Part shown: piece after piece, positions 52,633 to 61,558 of the stretch
Position numbering within the stretch: the first letter of the stretch is position 1
How the letters are laid out: each line of letters starts with the position of its first letter
From: a virus
DNA length: 64,000 bases
IMG/VR virus record: IMGVR_UViG_3300030117_005808
Location: 42,524 to 106,523 of that record
Reading direction: 5' to 3' (one strand)
Program-made: the position numbers and the translations under genes
The notes under the pieces: generated by a model
What the model saw: only the letters and a program-made list of their open reading frames with translations
Database searches by the model: none
What the model was told of the DNA's origin: nothing

Positions 52633-53631
52633 ATGGACGATATTAGTGAACAAATAGATCTGGTTTTAGAATCATCTTTAGAAGAGTTTGTTAGAGCCGG
52701 TTCTCTCAAGGGAGCATCGAAGGCCAAACAATATGACCCTGATGCTTTTCTAAGAGGAGGGCAGAAGAGATTTGGCTTCTTGCCAACAACGTACAAGTCT
52801 CGCGCCACAAAATCTTTAGCTCGTACCGCCGCCGGCCCTTTAGCCCGAACGGATCGTCTCGTAGCAGCCGACGCAGCAGTAGATGTTGAGCCTAGAGAAC
52901 AGAGTCCAGAGAGGCTTGTCCCGACACCCATCCCCCCAAACCTTGAAAGAGATGGCGACAAGTGGAAGCCAAAAGAGGGATATATGTGGGCTATCCCTAG
53001 CAGTGACCCAGATTTTGAAGAGGCAGACGCGGAGGCATACTATGCAGTCGAGGAAATGCCAGAACTTGAACCATCACCAGAACCCGAACCAGATCCAGCA
53101 TCGGACACCGAAGATGATGATGACCTCTTACGCATGCTCGCAGACCTCATCGACGACGATGAAGATGAGGATACACCATCCACCCCTAGCCCGTCATCAA
53201 CTGCCACGCGCACATCCGGCGGTCTGGGTCCAGCGTTAGGCGGCGCCGCCCGAGCCATCCGAAACCGTTTCCGCCGCAACGAGAATGTTAACGAAAACCG
53301 CAAACCAGCCGATGACCTTGTTGAAATCGTGATTGATTTTGAAGAGCTAAAGAAACAAGAACTAAATGAAAGCTTTTTAGCTATGTTTGGTGGCTGGGTT
53401 GAACAGATATTGGGTTCTATATTCACAGGCCGTTCTTTACCGCTAGCTGTTAAAGGTAGCTCTAGAGATGTTAAGGCTTTTGCAAAAGCAATCGGTGGTG
53501 AAAAAGATTATATCGAAGCAGCCAGAAAGTATGGCCTCGATCACCCTACAACATATAAGAACAAAGCAAAACTCAATAACGCTATTAGAGGTTTTGAGAA
53601 AGACACTGGCTTAAAGTGGCCATTTAAATAG
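52633..53631 (+). CDS. Unknown tail-region protein with acidic Pro-rich linker (332 aa)
   Basis: A 332-residue protein in three parts: an N-terminal region of about 130 residues, a Glu/Pro/Asp-rich linker (about 140-185, for example LEPSPEPEPDPASDTEDDDD), and a C-terminal helical domain (about 235-332, FLAMFGGWVEQILGSIF). No domain is recognised. Directly before the tape-measure gene, it could be a tail chaperone or hub component. The 9-nt gap to the next gene implies cotranscription. Confidence 0.48.
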   Translation: MDDISEQIDLVLESSLEEFVRAGSLKGASKAKQYDPDAFLRGGQKRFGFLPTTYKSRATKSLARTAAGPLARTDRLVAADAAVDVEPREQSPERLVPTPIPPNLERDGDKWKPKEGYMWAIPSSDPDFEEADAEAYYAVEEMPELEPSPEPEPDPASDTEDDDDLLRMLADLIDDDEDEDTPSTPSPSSTATRTSGGLGPALGGAARAIRNRFRRNENVNENRKPADDLVEIVIDFEELKKQELNESFLAMFGGWVEQILGSIFTGRSLPLAVKGSSRDVKAFAKAIGGEKDYIEAARKYGLDHPTTYKNKAKLNNAIRGFEKDTGLKWPFK

Positions 53632-53642
53632 GAGACATTTAG

Positions 53643-55928
53643 ATGGCCTTAACACCAGAAGAAGCACGCGCCATAGCTAGAGCTAATGCTGAAATAGCCA
53701 GAGAACAACAAGAGAATGATGATCAAAGACTAAAGAGACTAGAAGACCAGCGCAACGAACTCGCTGGCCAAATTGAAGCTTTAGATGAGATAGCAAAAAA
53801 AGGTCAGACTGTTGTCGGCATTGGTGCCGAGCGCATTAAGCTTTTAGAAGCAAATCTAGAAATAGAAAAAGAGCTACTTAAACAAGGCGATGCAAGAGCA
53901 AAATATAACGCACAAGAGATTGCCGATTTAGAGCGCAAGCTTGAAATCCAGCGTCAGGGATATAATGATGCCGAAGGCTTTGCTAAAAAGTTTATGGGCA
54001 TCACCAGAGAGCCTTCCTCCGAGTTTGGTAAATTTATTGTTGGAGGTGGTGACAGGCTAGCCGGCCTTAGTGCTGGCCTAGCTGAGACCGTTGATACTCT
54101 GAGTATCATGACATCTACTATCGATAAGATTGTGGAAGCTTCCGTCGCGCTCGCCATCGAGCAAGATCAAGTAACGACCGGGTTTGCAAAGAACACAGGA
54201 CAAGTTGGTAAATTTGATAAACAAATTGTGGACCTTGAGAGAAATTTTGTTACTGCCGGCGTTTCAGTAGCAGAATCCGGAGAGGCATTCCAAAGTCTAT
54301 TTGATAATGTTAATGACTTTACTATGATGACGCAGGAGACACAAACCGAGCTTGCAGAAACGGCAGCTATTTTAAATGAGTTTGGTATATCTTCTGATCT
54401 AACTGCTAAAAACATTCAACTTTTAACAAAAACACTCGGTATGGCAGCGCCCGAAGCGGCGGAACTAACAAGAGAGTTACTAGATTTTTCACAAGCTTTA
54501 GGCCTTTCACAGCAGCAGGTAGCAGAGGATTTGTCTAACTTTGGGTCTATGTTAGCAGCATTAGGTCAAGAAGGACCAGAGGCTTTCCGTAAGCTGCAAG
54601 TTCAAGTCAAGGCTACAGGGCTGGAGATAAATGAGCTTCTACAAATAACAGACCAATTTAACAAGTTCGATACAGCGGCTCAGTCCGTTGGTAGGCTGAA
54701 CGCCCTCCTTGGCGGGCCGTTCTTGAATACACTTGAACTTGTGAATGAGACGAATCCAGCTAAGAGATTTGATCTTTTAAAGAGGAGTATAGATAAAGCA
54801 GGCCTATCTTTTGACACAATGGATTTTTATCAAAAGAAAGCCCTAGCCAGCGCGATGGGACTGAACGAGCAACAGTTAGCCCTTATGATGCGAGGCAGAA
54901 TGGATCTTGTGTCGGAGCCTGAACGATCTGCCCGAGAAATAGAAGAGTTGGCACAAGTAACAAGAGACTTTCAAAACCTTCAAGAAGAGATGATGCAAAC
55001 GTTTATGAGTTTGGCCGTCTCTTTTACACCCGCAATAAAACTTCTTAAAGAATTCTTAAATGTTATTCAAGAGCTAGCGCCTCAAATTCAGCTTATCACC
55101 GCTCTATACGCTGGTTATAGGGTGGCCATGATGGCATTTAGTTTGCAAACGAAAATAGCCGCGATGCTTAGTTTTGATTTTACAGTAGCTGAATTTGGAA
55201 GGACAGCCGCGACCGGATCAAGTATTCCAGTTACCAATGCAGCAACAGGCGCTATGACTCTGTTTGGATTTTCTATGAAAGCGGCTTTTGGAATAGTTGG
55301 CATCCTCATAGCCGGATTGTTTGCTCTTGCACACGTTTTCCTTCATGATGCTGGCTCACCGGGCCTGATAACAATCTTAGGTATGGTCTCTGCTGCCCTT
55401 ATTGCCATGGGTATTGCGTCAAGTTTATTTGGATTCTCTTTGGGTCCTGTGATGCCTATCTTGTTAGCTTTTGCGGCCGCAATAATGGCTGTTGGGGTGG
55501 GCATAGGTATTGCTTCGGCAGGACTTAGTTTGATGGTTAACTCTCTTGGCTCGTTTACTACAGGCATCGCAGAAAGTATGATATCAACCGCTATGGCCGT
55601 GCGAAGTATCGTTGATTCAATCAATGAAGTGAAGGCTGGAAAAGCAGTTATCTTTACCGCTGCAATGGCCCCTGTCGCCGCGATTGCAATGAGCCCCGTA
55701 GGAGCAGCAGCAGCAGTCGCTGGCATGGTTGGCGGCGCTACGGGGGGTGAAGCAGGTGGTGGAGCAGGTGGAGCGTCACCAACGATCAATATCACACTAA
55801 GTATTGATGGTGATGAGATATCAACCGCTGTAAATTCTGTTGAGGTATCTAAATACAATAAGGGTAGACAAAGTGATATGTACAACTCAATTGTCGCTAT
55901 GATCGAGCAAGGCTTGGTGAAGGGGTAA
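53643..55928 (+). CDS. Tail tape measure protein
   Basis: A 761-residue protein with a coiled-coil N-terminus (residues 1-120) and a long helical middle. A hydrophobic region spans about 480-650 (GIVGILIAGLFALAHVF, ALIAMGIASSLFGFSL, LAFAAAIMAVGVGIGIASAG). The C-terminus is Ala/Gly-rich, followed by a short beta segment (TINITLSIDGDEIST). This is the usual build of tape-measure proteins, which set tail length and are ejected into the host envelope. T4 gp29 is 590 residues. The gene lies between tube/chaperone and hub genes, as expected. Confidence 0.8.
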   Translation: MALTPEEARAIARANAEIAREQQENDDQRLKRLEDQRNELAGQIEALDEIAKKGQTVVGIGAERIKLLEANLEIEKELLKQGDARAKYNAQEIADLERKLEIQRQGYNDAEGFAKKFMGITREPSSEFGKFIVGGGDRLAGLSAGLAETVDTLSIMTSTIDKIVEASVALAIEQDQVTTGFAKNTGQVGKFDKQIVDLERNFVTAGVSVAESGEAFQSLFDNVNDFTMMTQETQTELAETAAILNEFGISSDLTAKNIQLLTKTLGMAAPEAAELTRELLDFSQALGLSQQQVAEDLSNFGSMLAALGQEGPEAFRKLQVQVKATGLEINELLQITDQFNKFDTAAQSVGRLNALLGGPFLNTLELVNETNPAKRFDLLKRSIDKAGLSFDTMDFYQKKALASAMGLNEQQLALMMRGRMDLVSEPERSAREIEELAQVTRDFQNLQEEMMQTFMSLAVSFTPAIKLLKEFLNVIQELAPQIQLITALYAGYRVAMMAFSLQTKIAAMLSFDFTVAEFGRTAATGSSIPVTNAATGAMTLFGFSMKAAFGIVGILIAGLFALAHVFLHDAGSPGLITILGMVSAALIAMGIASSLFGFSLGPVMPILLAFAAAIMAVGVGIGIASAGLSLMVNSLGSFTTGIAESMISTAMAVRSIVDSINEVKAGKAVIFTAAMAPVAAIAMSPVGAAAAVAGMVGGATGGEAGGGAGGASPTINITLSIDGDEISTAVNSVEVSKYNKGRQSDMYNSIVAMIEQGLVKG

Positions 55929-55931
55929 ACT

Positions 55932-56717
55932 ATGGCAGCTACAATAACCATAAAACATGTTGCAACCGGATTAACCACTACTTTGTCAAACTATTATATG
56001 ACCGAGTTTTCGGACAATATCAGTACAAGCTACAATAAAGTTCAAACCTTCGGGCGTATGGACCCTCTTGTAAACTATCAAGGCAGTACAAGAGATATAT
56101 CAGTTGGCTTACTGTTTACACTGACAGATCGAGCAGAACACGTTAGAATGCATAGGATTATCACAAAGCTACAGAAAATGCAATACCCAGTTTACGAAAA
56201 CAAAGCTAATGCACTCACCATTCAAAGACCTCCTCTTGTTGAGGTAACTTTTGGAAACTTGATTCGAGGAAACAGTGGCGGCGCTCTTCTTTGTGCAATG
56301 GAAGGATTTTCATTTACACCCAAAGTTGGGTTCACCCCAGAAGATTCACCGTATGTGAGGTTTGGCGCCCCGAGAGGCCAGCAAAATGGCAAAGGCCAAA
56401 AAACAGATATTAATCAAGTGGGCACGGCAGATGAGATATTCTTCAAAGAATACTCATTCGCATTTAAGTTTACAGTTCTGCATCAGCAGCCAATGGGTTT
56501 TGCAATAGATTCATCTATGCGAGACAGAGAAACCGATTTGGGCAAAGACAGCAGCTATAGTGACAAGAATATGCGTTTTATCGGCGGCTATTACTTTGGA
56601 TCAGATGTCGAAGAACTCACAGCAGTTGGAGTGCAACCAGCAGCAGCGTCAACAGGGGCAGATGACCAACACGGCGCCGCCGAAGAAGCCGACGCAGTTG
56701 AAGGAGATAGTGAATAA
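55932..56717 (+). CDS. Baseplate/tail-hub protein (261 aa), partner of LysM protein
   Basis: A 261-residue protein with the pattern FSDNISTSYNKVQTFGRMDPL followed by YQGSTRDISVGLLF and LQKMQYPVY (residues about 26-95). I associate this pattern with tail-tube-associated baseplate proteins encoded next to small LysM proteins in contractile phages. The last 30 residues are an acidic Ala/Asp tail. It overlaps the LysM gene by TAATG. A hub or tube-baseplate junction role is probable; no T4 name can be assigned safely. Confidence 0.52.
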   Translation: MAATITIKHVATGLTTTLSNYYMTEFSDNISTSYNKVQTFGRMDPLVNYQGSTRDISVGLLFTLTDRAEHVRMHRIITKLQKMQYPVYENKANALTIQRPPLVEVTFGNLIRGNSGGALLCAMEGFSFTPKVGFTPEDSPYVRFGAPRGQQNGKGQKTDINQVGTADEIFFKEYSFAFKFTVLHQQPMGFAIDSSMRDRETDLGKDSSYSDKNMRFIGGYYFGSDVEELTAVGVQPAAASTGADDQHGAAEEADAVEGDSE

Positions 56718-57061
56718 TGCCAAGACACGGAACAGAAGATCTTATAACAAACAGAAACGAGTTCTATGAAGAGTTTTTTGAAGCTAGAGGTGTGGATAGG
56801 ATTCGCCACTATCGATCCCCGATGTTACCTCCAATAACAGTCGATGTTATTAGAAGCTTTACAAGAGAGAAATATGTTTGGAAACTCGGAGATAAATACT
56901 ATAAAATCGCAGCAAGAGCATATGGCGATCCTAAGTTATGGTGGGCCATCGCTTGGTTTAATCAAAAACCAACAGAAAACGATGTAAAACAGGGAGATGT
57001 TATTTATATTCCAAGACCAGTAAACAAGCTCTTGACTTATTTAAATATGGGGTCGATGTAA
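56717..57061 (+). CDS. gp53: Baseplate wedge protein with LysM domain, gp53-like
   Basis: A 114-residue protein whose second half is a LysM fold: KLGDKYYKIAARAYGDPKLW, WAIAWFN, then VKQGDVIYIPRP (residues about 54-105). T4 gp53 is also a LysM-like wedge protein that locks wedges together around the hub, and similar small LysM proteins sit in most contractile-tail operons. The N-terminal part (GVDRIRHYRSPMLPPIT) is typical too. It is followed after one base by the large hub gene. Confidence 0.75.
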   Translation: MPRHGTEDLITNRNEFYEEFFEARGVDRIRHYRSPMLPPITVDVIRSFTREKYVWKLGDKYYKIAARAYGDPKLWWAIAWFNQKPTENDVKQGDVIYIPRPVNKLLTYLNMGSM

Positions 57062-57062
57062 T

Positions 57063-60000
57063 ATGGCTGACAATTTAACGCAAGGCGAACAAGAGGCTCG
57101 CCAGAATGCGATTAATAATATTAACGACACACTGTCCGATATAAATGATGCACAGATCCAAGCATTAGCTGATATATATGGGATTGAGGTTGAAAGCACA
57201 AGCGGAGATTTCATATCTTTAAGCAACACCGGTGCAAATATTGGTGGAATTCAGGCAGAGATTGGCAGTTTTAGGAAGGGAAAAAGTTTAGCAGAGTGGG
57301 CTGAACTGGGCGACGGTGGAAAAGAGAAATGGATCACAAATTATTATAAACAGGGGCGCGGCCGCGCAGGTGAAGCTAGAGGAATAGACGAAGGTCAAAT
57401 ATTTGCGAATACCACACAACAGTTAGCTGCGGTTGTCCAAGCATGCAAAGAAGATCCTCCTGCACCCGGATCTGATAGAGCAGAACAATGTCGAATAGCC
57501 AACGAAACACTTCAAGCGAGTGTCGAAAAAGTAAATGAGGCATATGCAGATGCCGAAGGAGAGGGAGTTGATACTTCTGCTCTCCCTATCGGCGGACAAA
57601 CAACTATACAGCCTATTCTTGCAGCAAAAGCCGATGGACAGAATACTGATTCAGCGATCGCGGACGTAAACACAGATACTAATCAAGACCAACAAGACCG
57701 CGCCGAACGTGCTTTAGTTATTAGGGACGCTGTTAACTGTTGGCTTTTATATAATATGGAGGCTTTTGCAGAGTGGCACAAGAACAATATATCTGTTAAC
57801 GAAAAAGGTGATATAGATTCCCCCGGATTCATTGGAGTTAGGATGGACCCGGCAACACATGATCAAAGAATTATGTTAACAAATGAAGAAACACCCGGCA
57901 CAACTCTAGCAAGCAGGTTCCACTCTAGAAAAGGGTCTCTTAATTTTGTTGATATTGAGCCCCACCAATATGCTGATTTAATGCCAATGTTGCGGATATT
58001 CAAAGTATACTTGGAGGAAGACAACTCAAGAACGACAGTTGAGATGGATTTTAGCAACCAAAGCTCATTGGATGGCATCGCGAGACAACTTGTATCTTCA
58101 AGCCCTTATGGGATTAAACAATCTCTTTATACCAGAGGGTCAGAGGTTGGAGTTAAGTCTTTTGAGTGGCAAATTCTTGGCACTGACCCATTCACAGCCA
58201 CTAAAGATGTTGAGGCAACTCTAACACTCACAGCACAAAACTTTGCCGCATTATCAAAAGTTCGTAAAGGCCGAACAAATAGTGCCAACCCTGTCACGTC
58301 TAGAGAGTATGATTATCGTTATCTTGACTTGTGTGTTATACCAGACTGCGAAGATGATTATTCTCCAACATGCTTTGAGGTAAGGGTTGATGTTGGGTAT
58401 GCAACCAATCCTGATTTTCCAAACATTGCCTCGCAAAAAGACATTCTTTATTTAACGCTCGTCGATCATGGCTTCACTATTAATGATGATGGTACACTTG
58501 ATTTAACTATTAGCTACAGAGGCCGACTCGGCGGGCTAATGAAGAGCAGAAAAATGAATATTTTACTACCCGCCGGCGGTACAATGGCCAACGAATTTAG
58601 GTTTAGGGTCGAGGGTTTTGGTCTTTTATCAGCGCAAGAGTGCGAAGATAAATTAAAAAATTTAAGTAACAAAAGAAGACAAACCGAAAGAGATAAAACT
58701 CAAATTAAAAATCTTGAAAAAGGCCTGTCAGATTTTTCTACTAAGTACAAACAATTGATTCATGGTGGAATTTTAGATAGGCTTCTAAAAGCTGGGAAAC
58801 TACACTTTTATAATGTGCCGGATGGTGAACTCACACAATTCAGAGAATTTATATCAGAATTAGAGAAGCCACCAAAGCTCCCAAAGCCCGCCACTTATGC
58901 GACACTTCAGAGTGGCATTAGGACCGCCTCGGGCGCGTCTTTCACAGGCGCCGAATCATCATTCGCAACCTTTGATGCAACCACCGCCGAAGAAGCTGAG
59001 GACGCTGTGGAGGAGGTCATTACTAGGCTAAACCGAACTAATCTCGCGAACCCTAATCAGGCTAGATTTTTTTTCTTAGGAGACCTATTAGGCATAGTTT
59101 TAGATCATGTAGTCGGTGCCAATACCATTGTTGGAGATATTGAAAGGAGAAAGCTACTAAAACTTATTAACGTTGGGACCGCGACAACCTCAAAAAATGT
59201 AACTGAAGTTAGAAAAGATTTAAATAAGCTTAGGATAATTATGGGCAATATGGATATAGATTCCAACAGAAGCCCTGCTGCTGTCGGTGTGAGCAAAGTA
59301 AACTTAGCACACATACCGATTTCTCTTGACCAATACAGTTCTTTTTTTCTAAATTCGGTACTCGCCAAAGAACGCACTAATTATCCTTTTTTTGATTTTG
59401 TTGATGATATTTTGTCTGAATTGATAATGGACCCTGCTACCAACGCTTGTTTCGGTGGCTTGTTTAATTTAAACTTTAACCCAAGAGTTCAAAAATACAC
59501 AGTCCCAAATGTGATTAATATGGAGGAACGCTATAGCAATTTTATTACTAACGGCGCGTTTGGATCAGGCTTATCTCGGTATAAGGCATTAAACTTTACC
59601 GACGTAGGACCAAACAATCCTTTGTTCGAGTATGGAGCAGAGTCAACCTCGATAGATAAATTACACGAATATTTGATAATCTCGGCAGAGGCTACAAACT
59701 TTGACGAACTAGAGGGTGACCCAGTTGCAGATCGATCCCAAGGCATTTTTCATCTTTATTTTGGTAATCATCGTGGGTTGGTAAAGAAAATTACTTTTAA
59801 CAGAACAGACCAAGAGTACCTGCCAGAGGCTCGTTATGCGGAAGAGGGCAATTTTATATTTAATCAGTTAGCAAATGTCTATGATGTAAACATTGAAATG
59901 CTTGGTAATAACTTGTTTAAGCCGGGACAATATGTTTACATTGATACAAGCCTTATTGGTGCCGGCGAGTCGTGGGAGCTAAAACAAAATGCAAAAGGTG

Positions 60001-60185
60001 ATGTGATTCACCGATCTTGGGCTAACCTTATGGGGCTTGGTGGGTACCATTTAGTAACTGAAATAGCACATTCTATATCAAACGATGGTTTTAACACTTC
60101 AATCAAGGCCCGGTGGGTTTCGTCTGGTCAACGTGGTGAGGATGAGCCCACAGGCTTAGTCTTTGATGATGAAGAATCCGACTAG
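57063..60185 (+). CDS. Large baseplate hub-region protein (1040 aa)
   Basis: A 1040-residue protein without a clear named domain. It has an N-terminal helical, Gln/Asp/Ala-rich region (1-210) and then a beta-rich core (about 260-520) with FHSRKGSLNFVDIEPHQYAD, VKSFEWQILGTDP and LTISYRGRLGG. A helical insert follows (about 525-590), and the C-terminal domain ends GGYHLVTEIAHSISNDGF. The core and ending resemble hub proteins that carry gp27/VgrG-like beta barrels, but I cannot prove this. It may combine roles that T4 splits between gp27 and gp5. Confidence 0.5.
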   Translation: MADNLTQGEQEARQNAINNINDTLSDINDAQIQALADIYGIEVESTSGDFISLSNTGANIGGIQAEIGSFRKGKSLAEWAELGDGGKEKWITNYYKQGRGRAGEARGIDEGQIFANTTQQLAAVVQACKEDPPAPGSDRAEQCRIANETLQASVEKVNEAYADAEGEGVDTSALPIGGQTTIQPILAAKADGQNTDSAIADVNTDTNQDQQDRAERALVIRDAVNCWLLYNMEAFAEWHKNNISVNEKGDIDSPGFIGVRMDPATHDQRIMLTNEETPGTTLASRFHSRKGSLNFVDIEPHQYADLMPMLRIFKVYLEEDNSRTTVEMDFSNQSSLDGIARQLVSSSPYGIKQSLYTRGSEVGVKSFEWQILGTDPFTATKDVEATLTLTAQNFAALSKVRKGRTNSANPVTSREYDYRYLDLCVIPDCEDDYSPTCFEVRVDVGYATNPDFPNIASQKDILYLTLVDHGFTINDDGTLDLTISYRGRLGGLMKSRKMNILLPAGGTMANEFRFRVEGFGLLSAQECEDKLKNLSNKRRQTERDKTQIKNLEKGLSDFSTKYKQLIHGGILDRLLKAGKLHFYNVPDGELTQFREFISELEKPPKLPKPATYATLQSGIRTASGASFTGAESSFATFDATTAEEAEDAVEEVITRLNRTNLANPNQARFFFLGDLLGIVLDHVVGANTIVGDIERRKLLKLINVGTATTSKNVTEVRKDLNKLRIIMGNMDIDSNRSPAAVGVSKVNLAHIPISLDQYSSFFLNSVLAKERTNYPFFDFVDDILSELIMDPATNACFGGLFNLNFNPRVQKYTVPNVINMEERYSNFITNGAFGSGLSRYKALNFTDVGPNNPLFEYGAESTSIDKLHEYLIISAEATNFDELEGDPVADRSQGIFHLYFGNHRGLVKKITFNRTDQEYLPEARYAEEGNFIFNQLANVYDVNIEMLGNNLFKPGQYVYIDTSLIGAGESWELKQNAKGDVIHRSWANLMGLGGYHLVTEIAHSISNDGFNTSIKARWVSSGQRGEDEPTGLVFDDEESD

Positions 60186-60188
60186 GAT

Positions 60189-60195
60189 CTATTTA
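60189..60195 (+). promoter_or_regulatory. Variant late-promoter motif before the 60200 gene
   Basis: CTATTTA within TCTATTTATAT, only 4 nt before the ATG. The first base of the motif differs and the distance is too short for a leader, so this copy is the weakest of the ten. Confidence 0.25.
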
Positions 60196-60199
60196 TATT

Positions 60200-61537
60200 A
60201 TGGCAATAACAATATCAGGAAATAATAATCTAGGCGCCAGAGACATGTACCTTCAAAGGAGCATGTACAATGGATATATTCTAACAGCACTTAATAAGGT
60301 CAACTCCCCGCAGATAGAAACAATACAAATAAAAGACTTCCTTAAGGATGAGAAGTTGTTAATTGGTCGAGTTGATCCGTTTGGTAACCCAATTTTGATT
60401 GATAGGAATTATTTAAAAAGCTTCTCGTCAGGCGTCGGAGGCTCACAAGTAACAGCAGTGAACTTTGTCATCGACGCTTTTCAGGACATGCAGAACAAGT
60501 TTCAAAATGCTCTTCGTCTTGGAAAAGTTGATAATGACTCACAAGCACTGGGCGAACTTTCGGCTAAAAAAGGTTACAATGATCCATCGGATGGCTATTT
60601 TAAGCATCGGCAAAGACTTACCAAGATATTCAGAAGATACATACTTGGATCAGGTAAAATAGACGAAATAAGAGATTTTGAAACATTCGTTCCTATATTT
60701 TTAGATTTTGTGACTCAGATGACACCAAGGAATCCAATCACAGAGACGATGTATATATTAACAAGTAAAAGTTCTGTTTTGGATTCTGGCTTGGCAATAG
60801 AGATTTATGAAGGTGATTATGGCGATGATGTACTCAAGTATGATTTGTTTTATGATGACATTAATTTTGAGTATTTAAAAAACTTAGCTTATGGACACGG
60901 TTTTGTTATTGATAAACACATTCCGTGGAGACTTGTAGCCGATTTAAACTCCCCACAAATGGCTCCGTATATAGAGAATGCACTTACAGTACCGGGCGCC
61001 AAGGCTGGTTTTGTTTTGGAGGCCATGTATAATCGCCCTCATCTTGACGATATTGATAACGTAGCTGATATAATGCTAAAGATGTACAACATGGCTGCTA
61101 GACTTCGACCGCGATCGATTAAAAAAGCATCAAGTGCAACCACTTCTCTTGGATCTTCTAAAACCGTGTTTAAAAAATGCACCAGAAGTCAGTCTTTTGC
61201 GAGAAAATTGACATCTGCAAGAGAAGTAACACAACTGCCCCTATCGTATTGGATTGATAAATACGTTAAAGTCAGAAACGCTGAAACAGGACTTCGATAT
61301 GATAATGCTACTCTTGATGTTATCATTAAAAATGCAACTGATTTAGCGAATTCGCTTGACATCAGTGCGGCAGTGCGTTATACTGCTACTAAGTTCGACA
61401 ACTTTGAACACTTTAACGGCTCACTATTTCACGATGTTGTTAGGTTTGAGATGCGAGAAGATCCAAATGCGACCGGTGACTCGGTGGATGAAAGGGTGCA
61501 ACGAAGTGTTCAGGCATCAAACTTTGTGATATACTAA
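60200..61537 (+). CDS. Virion or tail-region protein of unknown function (445 aa)
   Basis: A 445-residue protein with no recognised domain. It is largely helical, with conserved-looking aromatic patches (YFKHRQRLTKIFRRYILGSG, YGHGFVIDKHIPWRLVADL) and two cysteines at most. It lies after the hub gene and before the polymerase, and has a weak late-type motif. A baseplate role is likely by context. A sigma-70 promoter for the polymerase is embedded in its 3' end. Confidence 0.45.
   Translation: MAITISGNNNLGARDMYLQRSMYNGYILTALNKVNSPQIETIQIKDFLKDEKLLIGRVDPFGNPILIDRNYLKSFSSGVGGSQVTAVNFVIDAFQDMQNKFQNALRLGKVDNDSQALGELSAKKGYNDPSDGYFKHRQRLTKIFRRYILGSGKIDEIRDFETFVPIFLDFVTQMTPRNPITETMYILTSKSSVLDSGLAIEIYEGDYGDDVLKYDLFYDDINFEYLKNLAYGHGFVIDKHIPWRLVADLNSPQMAPYIENALTVPGAKAGFVLEAMYNRPHLDDIDNVADIMLKMYNMAARLRPRSIKKASSATTSLGSSKTVFKKCTRSQSFARKLTSAREVTQLPLSYWIDKYVKVRNAETGLRYDNATLDVIIKNATDLANSLDISAAVRYTATKFDNFEHFNGSLFHDVVRFEMREDPNATGDSVDERVQRSVQASNFVIY
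61356..61384 (+). promoter_or_regulatory. Sigma-70-type promoter for the polymerase gene
   Basis: TTGACA at 61356-61361, 17-bp spacer, TATACT at 61379-61384, inside the end of the upstream gene and 175 nt before the polymerase ATG. A second possible start is the extended -10 TGATATACT at 61527-61535, with a poor -35. Confidence 0.55.
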
Positions 61538-61558
61538 TTATAGGTCCGTGGGGGACGA

